This document shows positions 54,125-63,390 of a stretch of DNA of 64,000 nt, in pieces; the first letter of the stretch is position 1; the number at the start of each line of letters is the position of its first letter. The translations under genes were made by a program, and so were the position numbers. Where the stretch lies: NCBI GenBank assembly GCA_012841145.1, contig DUVH01000011.1, positions 1 through 64,000 of the forward strand. Reading direction: 5' to 3'. The notes under the pieces are model-generated. The model did no database searches. It saw only the letters and a program-made list of their open reading frames with translations, and had not been told where the DNA came from. The DNA is from Clostridiaceae bacterium. GTDB taxonomy: Bacteria; Bacillota; Clostridia; Saccharofermentanales; DTU023.

Positions 54125-55801
54125 TCACACGAAAAGTCCGATGATGGCGAGGATTGTACCTGTCAGTCCCTCGCCTCCGAGCAAGCCGGCGGCGCCCATT
54201 TGAATCGACCGCTGGCCGTCCTGTGTCATCGTTTTGCGCGTGACGAATTCAAAGAGTCCGCCGATAAAAATCGGTATTGCGAGACCGTATCCCGCGAGCA
54301 TCATGCCGATACCGATGATCATCGCCGGTACCTTTAAGAGCGTAAGAAGACATCCCGCAACGGCTCCGATGATGAAGAAGGCGGGATCGCCGATCCCTTG
54401 TACCATCGCGGCGACGCTGTGTGCCTGCGCGGCCGGAAGACCGGCTTCCGCACCGATTCCTCCGGCGGAATAGATGATCGCCAGAATAGCGATGGAAGCC
54501 GTCATGGCTCCGAATAGACCGCCGATCAGTTCGATGAGGTACTGTGCCGTGGGATTCGTCTTGAGGATAGCGCCGGCTTTGTAGTCGTTCATCATGTCAC
54601 CGGCGTATCCGCAGGCGACGGCTACGATGGCGGCGATGAAAAACGCGTGTGTCGAATTGACGTTAACGACGACACGTATGGCGAGAAGGACGATAATGCC
54701 GAACAGCTCCATCGGATTGATCCCTGTCTGTCCCGTAATAATCGAAGACATCATCGAGGCGAAAAAGACGCCGCCCATCAACAGGATCGCCGGCAGAACC
54801 TTCAATCCGATCACGATCGATAAGACGAACGCGATGGCGACAAGACCTAGCGATAAAAACGTGATCCCTTTGCCGGATGTCCCGAGGGTTGCTTTTGTCG
54901 TACCGCGTTTTTTCTTTCCTTTGCCAACCGGTTTGCTATGATCTTTTCGTAATGAGCTGACAACAAACGTAATGAGCGTACCGGCGCCCGCACCGACCAT
55001 GAGAGCGATGGCGGTCGTCAGATTCCAGCCTGAAAAAGAAGCATCTACGCCTTCCCATCCGTTGGAGGACGCCATGCGGAGGAGAATGAAACGGCCAAAT
55101 GTCGTTATGGCGGCACCGGCAAGCCAATAAGCGGTTGATGAGAAGCCGATCAGCGTACCGATTCCGAGCGCCATGGGAGAGAGCTGGAGCGAGAGAGGGA
55201 TTCCGGCAACTGAGAAAGCAACCAGAGGGGGAATAAGTTGAAATTTGTCCCGAAGGAGTGTGATGACGGCCGCGATGGCGAGAAATCCGAAGAGCACGAG
55301 CGCCCTCATGCCGCCCGATTCTCCGGCAGATAAAGTCGCGGCGGCAGCTTTGCCGATCGGGTAGGGCAAATCCATCTGTTCGATATTGCGTTTACGGAAA
55401 AGCCAGCAGAGCGTTGTGCCGATCAATACGCCGGCAAAGGCGATCATCATGACGGTGGGAAGATGCTGTTTAATAAAATCTCCGGCCGTCTGTCCGCCTG
55501 ATCGATCGACCTTCCATATTCCTGTAATGAAAAGCCCGGGAATAGTAAAAACTAGACCGCCTGCGACCATGGCGCCCGCGTCGATACCCGTTGCGGCGAC
55601 ATGGATCTCATTGACATCACGACGTCCGAACATCCGCATGACGATCATCGCCAAGACGGTGACGAAGATGGTCGGCCACGGGAGAGCGCTCGCGCGTAGC
55701 GCAATGTAGCTTGAGGAAGCCGTGATGAGAACGGCTCCGGGGATAACAAGCAAAATTGCCCGCCAAGTGAGATGTTTTACCGATGTGCGCTTGTCATTCA
55801 T
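54125..55801 (-). CDS. OPT-family oligopeptide/metal-complex transporter
   Basis: This membrane protein of about 558 residues has around 14 hydrophobic segments and belongs to the OPT/YSL superfamily, whose bacterial members import peptides or metal chelates with protons. Family signatures include SSSYIALRASALPWPTIF near the N-terminus, PYPIGKAAAATL and the INPMELFGIIV segment, and GYAGDMMNDYKAGAILKTNP. A basic cytoplasmic loop (KPVGKGKKKRG) lies mid-protein. The ATG at 55801 follows GGAGG by nine bases, so it is preferred to a GTG at 55819. A peptide substrate would suit an amino-acid fermenter, but this is inference. Confidence 0.88.
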   Translation of the reverse strand: MNDKRTSVKHLTWRAILLVIPGAVLITASSSYIALRASALPWPTIFVTVLAMIVMRMFGRRDVNEIHVAATGIDAGAMVAGGLVFTIPGLFITGIWKVDRSGGQTAGDFIKQHLPTVMMIAFAGVLIGTTLCWLFRKRNIEQMDLPYPIGKAAAATLSAGESGGMRALVLFGFLAIAAVITLLRDKFQLIPPLVAFSVAGIPLSLQLSPMALGIGTLIGFSSTAYWLAGAAITTFGRFILLRMASSNGWEGVDASFSGWNLTTAIALMVGAGAGTLITFVVSSLRKDHSKPVGKGKKKRGTTKATLGTSGKGITFLSLGLVAIAFVLSIVIGLKVLPAILLMGGVFFASMMSSIITGQTGINPMELFGIIVLLAIRVVVNVNSTHAFFIAAIVAVACGYAGDMMNDYKAGAILKTNPTAQYLIELIGGLFGAMTASIAILAIIYSAGGIGAEAGLPAAQAHSVAAMVQGIGDPAFFIIGAVAGCLLTLLKVPAMIIGIGMMLAGYGLAIPIFIGGLFEFVTRKTMTQDGQRSIQMGAAGLLGGEGLTGTILAIIGLFV

Positions 55802-56045
55802 ACGTTCAATCCTCCACACTTATCTCAACGATATCGCATGATCGGTGAATTTTCGTAATGTATCCACTATACCACGTGTGATTTTTCAACCGTGCTTTTT
55901 CGTTTCGGCAATTGAATGAATCGATCAGGAAAGATGATGCATTTGATGTACTGTGTGACGGCAGAGAATGAGACGATACTGTATAATAACAAACATCAGA
56001 AAGCGACCGAATTTGAAAAGGTCGTCATGAAAGGAATCGGATGAA

Positions 56046-56585
56046 ATGAGACTGGAAATTTTTGGCCTGAACATGCGCATCAATGACACGCTTCGAGCGG
56101 CGATCGAACAAAAAATGGACAAGTTTAACCGCTTTTTTGATGAGAGCGCTCGCGGCGAGGTGAAACTTCAGCCTGAAGGGAACAACGTGCGTGCGGAGGT
56201 TACGATTAACATTCGAACACATTTCTATCGCGCGGAATCTGCCGCGTCTGAGGCGATGACGGCCGTTGAGCAAGCGATCGCCAATATGGAGGGTCAAATA
56301 CGCAAATATAAGTCACGTATGAAGAAACGGACAAAGGATTACTCCTACATGGAGGCATATTTCGAGCAGCAGGAGGCGCTGAGAGAAGAGCCTGTTGAAG
56401 ATGAATTCCGTATTATTCGTCGCAAATCGTTCCCGATCGACGCGATGACGCCCGATGAGGCGACGCTCCAGATGGAACTGCTCGGGCATTCGTTCCTCAT
56501 ATTCCTTTCCAGTGAAACGGATAAAGTCTGTGTTGTGTACAAGCGCGATGACGGCGATTACGGCTTGATCGAGCCTGAATATTAA
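56046..56585 (+). CDS. hpf: Ribosome hibernation-promoting factor, long form
   Basis: The 179-residue protein has the RaiA/YfiA-type N-terminal domain (about residues 1-98, with MRINDTLRAAIEQKMDKFNRFF) that sits in the decoding and tRNA sites, and the C-terminal dimerisation domain (about 120-178, RRKSFPIDAMTPDEATLQMELLGHSFLIF) that joins two 70S ribosomes into 100S particles. TATAAT at 55981-55986 is a good -10 box without a clear -35. AAAGGA precedes the ATG. Confidence 0.97.
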   Translation: MRLEIFGLNMRINDTLRAAIEQKMDKFNRFFDESARGEVKLQPEGNNVRAEVTINIRTHFYRAESAASEAMTAVEQAIANMEGQIRKYKSRMKKRTKDYSYMEAYFEQQEALREEPVEDEFRIIRRKSFPIDAMTPDEATLQMELLGHSFLIFLSSETDKVCVVYKRDDGDYGLIEPEY

Positions 56586-56637
56586 TCGTTACTCGCCATC
56601 ACTTACTATGGATACACAAGCAATCGAGAGGTGACAT

Positions 56638-59034
56638 GTGACTTCATTTGAAGACTCCGTTTTGCTGAAGAATTTGAACTCTGAACAGAAGCGGGCCGTA
56701 CTGACAACAGAAGGTCCGCTTTTGATACTTGCGGGCGCAGGATCGGGCAAGACGCGCGTTATCACGCGCCGTGTCGCTTGGCTCATTCGGCAGCTTGGCG
56801 TACACCCTGCGCGCATTTTGGCGATCACTTTTACGAACAAAGCGGCGAACGAAATGAAAGAGCGCATCGAGCGGCTCATCGGACTGGAAAGTCGCGGGTC
56901 GTGGATCGGAACTTTTCATTCGATGATGCTGCGCATACTGCGAAGGTACGGCAGTCTGCTCGGATACCGATCGTCCTTCACCATCTTTGACACGACGGAT
57001 CAGCGCCGAGTCATGGCGGATGTGCTTAAAGAACTGAAAATAAGCGAACGTATTCTGTCTCCGAGAGAAGCGCTCGCCATGATCAGCAGGTACAAGAACG
57101 ATGACGTGAGTCCGGAGGAGCTCGAGAGTAGATCGAGCGGTTATTACATCGACCGGCAGAGAGTCGATATTTATCGTGCTTATCAGAAATCTTTGTTCGA
57201 GAAGAACGCCCTCGATTTTGACGATATTCTGACGCAGACGCTCAGACTCTTCCGCGAACATCCGCACGTACTGGAAAACTGCCAACAGCAATTCACGTAT
57301 ATACTCGTCGATGAATATCAGGACACGAACGTCGTCCAGTATGAACTCATTCGGCTTCTGTCGGCGAAAAGTCGCAATCTCTGTGTCGTCGGAGATGACG
57401 ACCAGTCGATATACGGCTTTCGAGGAGCGACCATACGCAACATTCTCGATTTTGAAGACGATTTCCCCGACTGTACCGTCATACGCTTGGAACAGAACTA
57501 TCGTTCGACGAAGACGATTCTCGCAGCGGCGAACCAAGTGATTCAAGAAAATCGGTCTCGCAAGAAGAAAACGCTGTGGACGGCGCACGGTGAGGGGGAA
57601 CCGATCCTCATGTATCGCGCCGCCGACCACATAGACGAGGCGAGATTCATCGCGCGCGAAGTACAGCGCCGTTTTCAACTCGCGGATGATCATGAGGAGA
57701 TCGAAATTGCCGTCCTCTACCGCATGAACGCCTTGTCGCGCAACCTCGAGTTTGCGCTTCGCGAGCTCGGTATCGAATACATTATTTACGGCGGGACGCG
57801 CTTTTACGACCGCGCCGAAATCAAAGACGTAACGGCTTACCTCTCATTGATTCAGTCACCGGAGGATGAGATCGCTTTTCGACGCGTCATCAATCAGCCG
57901 CGGCGCGGGATCGGAGCCGTCACGCTTGAGCGTTTGGCAGAATTCGCGGGGCAGAGGGGACTGACGCTGTTTGAGGCGGCGAGGCGAGCCGGTGAAGATC
58001 CCGATCTGGCGCGTGCCGCCGGCAGACTGACCTTGTTTGTCAAGATGATCGATACACTGCGCGATGCGCTTTTATCCGAGGAACTCTCGTTTGCTGAGTT
58101 TGTGAGGATGGTCGAAGTTGACTCAGGACTGATCGCTTATTATCAGGAACTTAAAGCGCGCGGCGATGTCGAAGCCGGGTCAAGGTTGGAGAACCTTGAG
58201 GAATTGATTTCTGACGCCATTGAGTTTGAAGCGCGTCTCGATACCGAGTCGCTCGACGATATCTGGGAATTGTCGCACGATGATGAGCTGCGCGAGGAAC
58301 TCATCACAGACCGCTCGCTTAAAGGCGTTCTCAGGCTGTTTCTCGAGCGTGCCGTCCTTTACACCGATCAGGACAAAGAGCGCGAGACGCCGAAAGTGAG
58401 CCTCATGACGGTTCACAGCGCGAAAGGACTTGAATTCAGCACGGTCTTTATCATGGGCGCGGAGGAAGGCATTTTCCCCAGCATGCAATCGTTTCAGGAA
58501 CCGGACGGCATAGAAGAGGAAAGGCGTCTTGCTTACGTCGCCGTTACGCGTGCCAAAAGGGAACTCATCATAAGCTCGGCAGTCTCAAGGCTGTTGTTCG
58601 GACATACGCAATATAACCCGCCCTCGCGATTCAGTGACGATATCTCGGAAGATCTCGTTGAGAAAAGAGGTGTCTACGGCGGATATCTCGATTCGGACGG
58701 CAGCGACGGCATGAGTTCGTCAGAGCACGGAGAATTCTTTAGGGACATGGTCAACAGCGTCCTGAAAAAGAGACACGCTGTCGAAGCGCAGGAAGATGAA
58801 AGAGTGTATAAGGCGGTGACGAGCCGCCAAATGGATCCTCTGCCGAAGAAGGAATCGTCGGGTCTTGATGTTTCCGAACTGAAGCCGGGCGATACCGTTC
58901 GACATGTGACGTTCGGTATCGGAGAGATTCAGAAAATCACGGAGACGGGCGATGACGCGATCCTGGTCATTGATTTTGACGGCCGGATTAAGCGCTTCAT
59001 GGCGAGCCAGTCGGCTTTGTCGATCGATGAATAA
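56638..59034 (+). CDS. pcrA: ATP-dependent DNA helicase PcrA/UvrD
   Basis: The 798-residue superfamily 1 helicase has all the motifs: Q-motif LNSEQKRAV, Walker A LAGAGSGKTR, motif II VDEYQDTN, QSIYGFRGA, EQNYRST, LMTVHSAKGLEF and VAVTRAKREL. The C-terminal Tudor-like PcrA domain (KPGDTVRHVTFGIGEI) that binds RNA polymerase is present. The start is GTG 56638 behind GAGAGGTG. It works in repair and in removal of RecA and stalled polymerases. It is co-oriented with hpf upstream and dgt downstream. Confidence 0.97.
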   Translation: MTSFEDSVLLKNLNSEQKRAVLTTEGPLLILAGAGSGKTRVITRRVAWLIRQLGVHPARILAITFTNKAANEMKERIERLIGLESRGSWIGTFHSMMLRILRRYGSLLGYRSSFTIFDTTDQRRVMADVLKELKISERILSPREALAMISRYKNDDVSPEELESRSSGYYIDRQRVDIYRAYQKSLFEKNALDFDDILTQTLRLFREHPHVLENCQQQFTYILVDEYQDTNVVQYELIRLLSAKSRNLCVVGDDDQSIYGFRGATIRNILDFEDDFPDCTVIRLEQNYRSTKTILAAANQVIQENRSRKKKTLWTAHGEGEPILMYRAADHIDEARFIAREVQRRFQLADDHEEIEIAVLYRMNALSRNLEFALRELGIEYIIYGGTRFYDRAEIKDVTAYLSLIQSPEDEIAFRRVINQPRRGIGAVTLERLAEFAGQRGLTLFEAARRAGEDPDLARAAGRLTLFVKMIDTLRDALLSEELSFAEFVRMVEVDSGLIAYYQELKARGDVEAGSRLENLEELISDAIEFEARLDTESLDDIWELSHDDELREELITDRSLKGVLRLFLERAVLYTDQDKERETPKVSLMTVHSAKGLEFSTVFIMGAEEGIFPSMQSFQEPDGIEEERRLAYVAVTRAKRELIISSAVSRLLFGHTQYNPPSRFSDDISEDLVEKRGVYGGYLDSDGSDGMSSSEHGEFFRDMVNSVLKKRHAVEAQEDERVYKAVTSRQMDPLPKKESSGLDVSELKPGDTVRHVTFGIGEIQKITETGDDAILVIDFDGRIKRFMASQSALSIDE

Positions 59035-59066
59035 CGCCCGGGGAGAACGCGATGGAGGTAAATGCG

Positions 59067-60215
59067 ATGCTTGACAACGAAGAAACGTCCCTTCAATGCC
59101 CACGCCTGCAAAAGGAGCGGGTGGAGCGCAATTCGCTGAATCCGAGAGCGGCGCTCTCGTCACAAAGTCGCGGCCGCTTGCGCCCTGAAAGCGAATGTGC
59201 TGTTCGAACCGCTTATGAGCGTGACATCGGGCGCATCATTTATTCGATGCCTTTTAGACGCCTTCGTCATAAGACGCAAGTCTTCTTTGATCCCCAGAAT
59301 GATCACGTCTGTACGCGTATGGAGCACGTCCTGTACGTCAGCTATCTGGCGGAGACGATCGGGGGCGCGCTCGGTTTGAACCGGGAGCTGACACGTGCCA
59401 TCGCGCTCGGACACGACATCGGCCATGCGCCGTTCGGTCATGCAGGTGAAGTCGTGCTCGACGCTCTACTTCATAGTTACGGCAGTGAGTTTATCTTTCG
59501 CCATGAGCGCCACGGCCTGCGCGTGATCGATATTTTGTCTGAGCATAAAAGCGTTCACGGTCTCAACTTGACGTTTGAAGTTCGGGACGGCATCGCCTCG
59601 CATTGCGGTGAGCAGTACGATGAAATTATGCTCACGCCGAAGCGCGACAAGCGCGAAGAGGATCTCGCGAAAGGAGCGCTCACGCACGATCCGCCGGCAA
59701 CGCTTGAGGGATGTCTCGTTCGTTTTACCGATCGGATCGCATACGTAGGCCGCGATATCGAGGATGCGACGCGAAGCGGATTGCTTTCGTTCGAAGAGTT
59801 GCCCTATGACTTGCGCTCCACGCTCGGTCACAACAACAGCGAGATCGTGAACACGCTCGTGAACGACATCGTCCAGAACAGTACAGGGCGTGACGCCATC
59901 GCGATGAGTGAACGAATCGGAAGAGCGCTCCAACGACTGATCGAGATCAATGTCGACAGAATCTACAAGGCCCCGCGTGTCAAGCGGTACGAGAATCAAG
60001 TGCGCAACGTGCTCGAGGGGCTTTTTGAATACTATCTGCAGTGCGCGGAGCAAGGCGAACCGAACAGTAAGGAGATGCCTTCCGTCGCTTTTTGGGAATA
60101 TGTAGAGCGCCATCCGGAGCAGGACGCCGACCCGCTGCGTATTGTCACAGACTACATCGCGGGTATGACCGATCCGTACGCAAACCGCATGTTCAACACG
60201 ATCTACGGCATGTGA
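59067..60215 (+). CDS. dgt: dGTPase-family HD triphosphohydrolase
   Basis: The protein of about 382 residues belongs to the deoxyguanosine triphosphate triphosphohydrolase family, which splits dNTPs into nucleoside and tripolyphosphate. The HD metal site is visible: His in MEHVLYVSY, GHDIGHAPFGHAG and the later Asp in FTDRIAYVGRDIEDA. RRLRHKTQVF is the usual N-terminal signature. ATG 59067 is chosen because GGAGG lies eight bases upstream; ATG 59052 overlaps that site. It is followed by a second HD nucleotidase gene, so the pair may control nucleotide pools. Confidence 0.93.
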   Translation: MLDNEETSLQCPRLQKERVERNSLNPRAALSSQSRGRLRPESECAVRTAYERDIGRIIYSMPFRRLRHKTQVFFDPQNDHVCTRMEHVLYVSYLAETIGGALGLNRELTRAIALGHDIGHAPFGHAGEVVLDALLHSYGSEFIFRHERHGLRVIDILSEHKSVHGLNLTFEVRDGIASHCGEQYDEIMLTPKRDKREEDLAKGALTHDPPATLEGCLVRFTDRIAYVGRDIEDATRSGLLSFEELPYDLRSTLGHNNSEIVNTLVNDIVQNSTGRDAIAMSERIGRALQRLIEINVDRIYKAPRVKRYENQVRNVLEGLFEYYLQCAEQGEPNSKEMPSVAFWEYVERHPEQDADPLRIVTDYIAGMTDPYANRMFNTIYGM

Positions 60216-60246
60216 CGACGCTTGAGAGTAAGGGATAGAGATAACG

Positions 60247-60891
60247 ATGAATACTTCATTTTTTGCGATGATCCACCGTATGCGCTACATCAACCGTTGG
60301 GGACTGATGAGGAATACGGAACTCGAAAATATCCAAGAGCACTCGCACGACGTCGCGGTGATCGCGCATCTGCTCGCGATTCTTCGCAAGTCGAAATTCT
60401 CGGAGGGGAGAGTCTGCCCCGATCCAGCGTTTGTCGCAACGCTCGCTCTGTACCACGATCTGCCCGAAATCATCACGGGCGATATGCCGAAACCGCTCAA
60501 GTACCACAACCTCCCGATGGAGACGACGTACAAAGAAATTGAGCGCGAGGCGATCGAAGTCCTGCTCGCGATGCTCCCAGAAGAACTTAGATGTGAGTAC
60601 AGCACATTCCTGCTTCCCGATCGTGATGACGCCGTCGTAGCGGAGGCGCTCATACTCGTCAAGGCGGCCGACTGCTTCTCGGCGTACATCAAGTGTCTCG
60701 ACGAGCAAAAAGTCGGCAATCGCGAATTCGAGCGCGCGAGGGTCGAAGTGGGGGAGAGACTCGACGCGTTCGGGCTTCCCGAGGTCGATTGGTTCAAGAA
60801 AAACGCTCTTCCTGCGTACGCCAAATCGCTTGATGAGATAAACTTTGATTTCAATTTGAATACAAGTGATTGCGGTGATAATGCATTCTGA
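60247..60891 (+). CDS. yfbR: YfbR-like 5'-deoxynucleotidase, HD domain
   Basis: The 214-residue enzyme resembles E. coli YfbR, which removes phosphate from deoxyribonucleoside 5'-monophosphates. The HD motif is complete: RWGLMRNTELENIQEHSHDVA, ALYHDLPEIITGDMPKP and VKAADCFSAYIKC, the last carrying the second Asp. It starts 31 bases after dgt. The downstream spacer is visibly AT-rich and marks a change in base composition. Confidence 0.9.
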   Translation: MNTSFFAMIHRMRYINRWGLMRNTELENIQEHSHDVAVIAHLLAILRKSKFSEGRVCPDPAFVATLALYHDLPEIITGDMPKPLKYHNLPMETTYKEIEREAIEVLLAMLPEELRCEYSTFLLPDRDDAVVAEALILVKAADCFSAYIKCLDEQKVGNREFERARVEVGERLDAFGLPEVDWFKKNALPAYAKSLDEINFDFNLNTSDCGDNAF

Positions 60892-61028
60892 TGACAAAAA
60901 GAATACAGCGTATTGAACAAGGCGTATATTGATTAGCTAATTAATCTCTGTCGGCGTAAGATATATCCGACTATGTCGATTTAAACTAATATATTTAAAT
61001 AATAAAATTAAGTAAACAGAGGTGTTTT

Positions 61029-63272
61029 TTGTTTTTTAGAAGTCGTATGATGAATCTGCGACAATCTGATGAATCGAGAGCGCGCAGACGCATGAGTATA
61101 AAACGATCGATCGTTTTTATTCTCGTCGCCGTCTTATTTGCGTCCGTCTGTTTCACGACGGCGCCAAACGCTGCTCCTCCCGAGGGAGAGGAGATCGGCA
61201 AGATCGGTCAAATTCGAACAGCGAATGGTGCTTCTCTGAGAAGTCAACCGACGAGAAGATCATCAAGGCTGAGCTTGCTACGTATATGTTTCCCCGTTGA
61301 AATATTGGCGAAAGTGGTAGGCCAAGAGGTTGACGGTGTCAATACGTGGTATTACGTTAAAGCGGGCACGCTTGAAGGCTACGTACATTCAACGCTCGTG
61401 ATGTTGCCTATGGTACCTCCCCCGAAAGTTGATCCGGATTTTGAAGCGTATATGACAGATCAAGGATTCCCGGAGAGCTACAAGCCGAATCTTCGCTCGC
61501 TACACTACAAGTACCCTAATTGGGTTTTCAAGGCTCAACATATTAAAGATGTTGATTCGCCGAAAAGCAACCGTAAGCCGTTGATCTTCCAAAAAGCTTT
61601 AGATGCCGAGTCGAAGCCGGGCATTAATATGGTATTCCGTAGTTCTCTTCTTAGTCATCGGTCTTACGAATCCAGTGACTATTATTATTGGAACGATTAT
61701 AAGGGTAGTGAGATGAATGCGTGGAAGATTTATGATGCTGGCGGATGGATGGGTGCAAGCCGCGAAATTATTGCATACTCGCTTGATCCTCGCAATTTTT
61801 TGAATGAACAGCAGATATTCCAGTTTGAGCTATTGAGTTATAACAAGGAAGTGCATACGGTCGAACCCGTTCAAATGGCGATCGCTGGTACTTTTATGGA
61901 TAAGGAGATTGATGAGGAGACGGGGGAGGAGACCGGAGAGGTGAAGAGAGTTACGTTTACCGATCATCGAGACGATACAACCCGGACCTTGACATATCCT
62001 GAGATTTTTATCGAGGCAGCTGAAATCACAAACGTCAATCCTTTTTTCTTAGTGCAGCGTTGCCTGATGGAGGTTAGTCGCGACGGATCGAACTCTGTCT
62101 TTGGAAAAGTAGAAGGATATGAGAATTACTATAACTTCTACAATATTGGTGCAACAGCTGGTGGTTCTCCTATAGCAAACGGATTAAAGTATGCGCGCTA
62201 TGGCAGAACCGGATCAGGTCCTACAGCAGATGAACAAGAGCGATATTGGCTTCCGTGGAATAATCAATGGCGTGCCATTATCGGCGGCGCATTCTGGATC
62301 GGGAGCGGCTATATTAACAAAGGCCAAGATACACAGTATTCACAAAAATTTAATATAGACGGCGATTCGTTAACCACCACGTATGGGCATCAATACATGG
62401 GTAATGTCTACGCTCCTTGCTATGAAGCGGCGCGTGTCTACGGGATGTATGAAAAAGAGGGTCTTCTCAACATGCCGTTCGTGTTCAAGATACCGGTGCT
62501 TGCAGAATTGCCTGAAGCGCCTTCACCGTACCCAACAAGTAATGAGAGTCTCAGCAACTGGCTGAAATCTGTATCGATTTCCGCGGGTACACTCACGCCC
62601 GCGTTTAACCCGGAAATTTATTCGTATTCTGTCACGGTCGACGCTACTGTGAACGAGATTACGATTTCAGGCGAGCCGTTCCACGAAAAATGCACGGTCA
62701 ATAACACGGGGATACATCCGCTCAATGAGGGTGAGAACACTATCGTGTTAGAGGCCGTTTCTGAACGTGGGACGAAGCGCCAGTACACCATTGTCGTTAA
62801 CAAAACGGATCAAATTCCTACCGTTATTAACCCGACGGTCAATGACAGCTATGTGACGCGCGAAGGACTTCTTCTGAACGCCTGTCCCGAGGCAGGAAGG
62901 AATCAGGCGGGCAAAATTCGTGCCGCACTCGATATCCCCGAGAGAATGACCGTTACGATAAAGGACGCTATGGGGAATGTCGCAACGGATGAAACGCTCC
63001 TAGGGACGGGTGCGACGATCGAGTGGTTTGAAGGTTCGGCGTCATCACCTTCCGCAACATTGACACTCGTGATCTATGGAGATACATCAGGAGACGGGTT
63101 CATTAACTCTGACGATTTGACAGAAATATTGGAACAAATGTACAAGGGTGTTGATTTTCCGTCTGCTGTTTTAAAAGCTATGGATACTACGCGCGATGGA
63201 TTCATCAACTCTGACGATTTGACGGATGTGCTTGTACACATGTATAAGGGGCAGCCTATCGATCAACAGTGA
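61029..63272 (+). CDS. Secreted glucosaminidase-like protein with SH3, cadherin-like and dockerin domains
   Basis: The 747-residue protein has a signal sequence (about residues 20-50, KRSIVFILVAVLFASVC), an SH3 domain (about 58-135), a catalytic-type domain (about 145-490), a cadherin-like beta-sandwich domain (about 510-600), a further beta domain and a C-terminal dockerin (about 685-744). The middle domain resembles GH73/LytD-like N-acetylglucosaminidases (AAEITNVNPFFLVQRCLMEVS, with Glu as candidate acid). The dockerin has two F-hand Ca2+ loops, DTSGDGFINSDD and DTTRDGFINSDD. The TTG at 61029 fits the AGAGGTG site; ATG 61047 or 61092 are alternatives. It precedes a cohesin-like gene and lies in more AT-rich DNA. 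Confidence 0.85.
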   Translation: MFFRSRMMNLRQSDESRARRRMSIKRSIVFILVAVLFASVCFTTAPNAAPPEGEEIGKIGQIRTANGASLRSQPTRRSSRLSLLRICFPVEILAKVVGQEVDGVNTWYYVKAGTLEGYVHSTLVMLPMVPPPKVDPDFEAYMTDQGFPESYKPNLRSLHYKYPNWVFKAQHIKDVDSPKSNRKPLIFQKALDAESKPGINMVFRSSLLSHRSYESSDYYYWNDYKGSEMNAWKIYDAGGWMGASREIIAYSLDPRNFLNEQQIFQFELLSYNKEVHTVEPVQMAIAGTFMDKEIDEETGEETGEVKRVTFTDHRDDTTRTLTYPEIFIEAAEITNVNPFFLVQRCLMEVSRDGSNSVFGKVEGYENYYNFYNIGATAGGSPIANGLKYARYGRTGSGPTADEQERYWLPWNNQWRAIIGGAFWIGSGYINKGQDTQYSQKFNIDGDSLTTTYGHQYMGNVYAPCYEAARVYGMYEKEGLLNMPFVFKIPVLAELPEAPSPYPTSNESLSNWLKSVSISAGTLTPAFNPEIYSYSVTVDATVNEITISGEPFHEKCTVNNTGIHPLNEGENTIVLEAVSERGTKRQYTIVVNKTDQIPTVINPTVNDSYVTREGLLLNACPEAGRNQAGKIRAALDIPERMTVTIKDAMGNVATDETLLGTGATIEWFEGSASSPSATLTLVIYGDTSGDGFINSDDLTEILEQMYKGVDFPSAVLKAMDTTRDGFINSDDLTDVLVHMYKGQPIDQQ

Positions 63273-63390
63273 TTTTAGAGAGGAAGGCGAAGCTGTATAA
63301 ATCAGGATATGCTATGCATCGCTTGCAATGAAAACAATGAAACTGTTAAAGCTCAATAAGGCTTTGTTTCAAATTGATTGGTTAAAGAAG

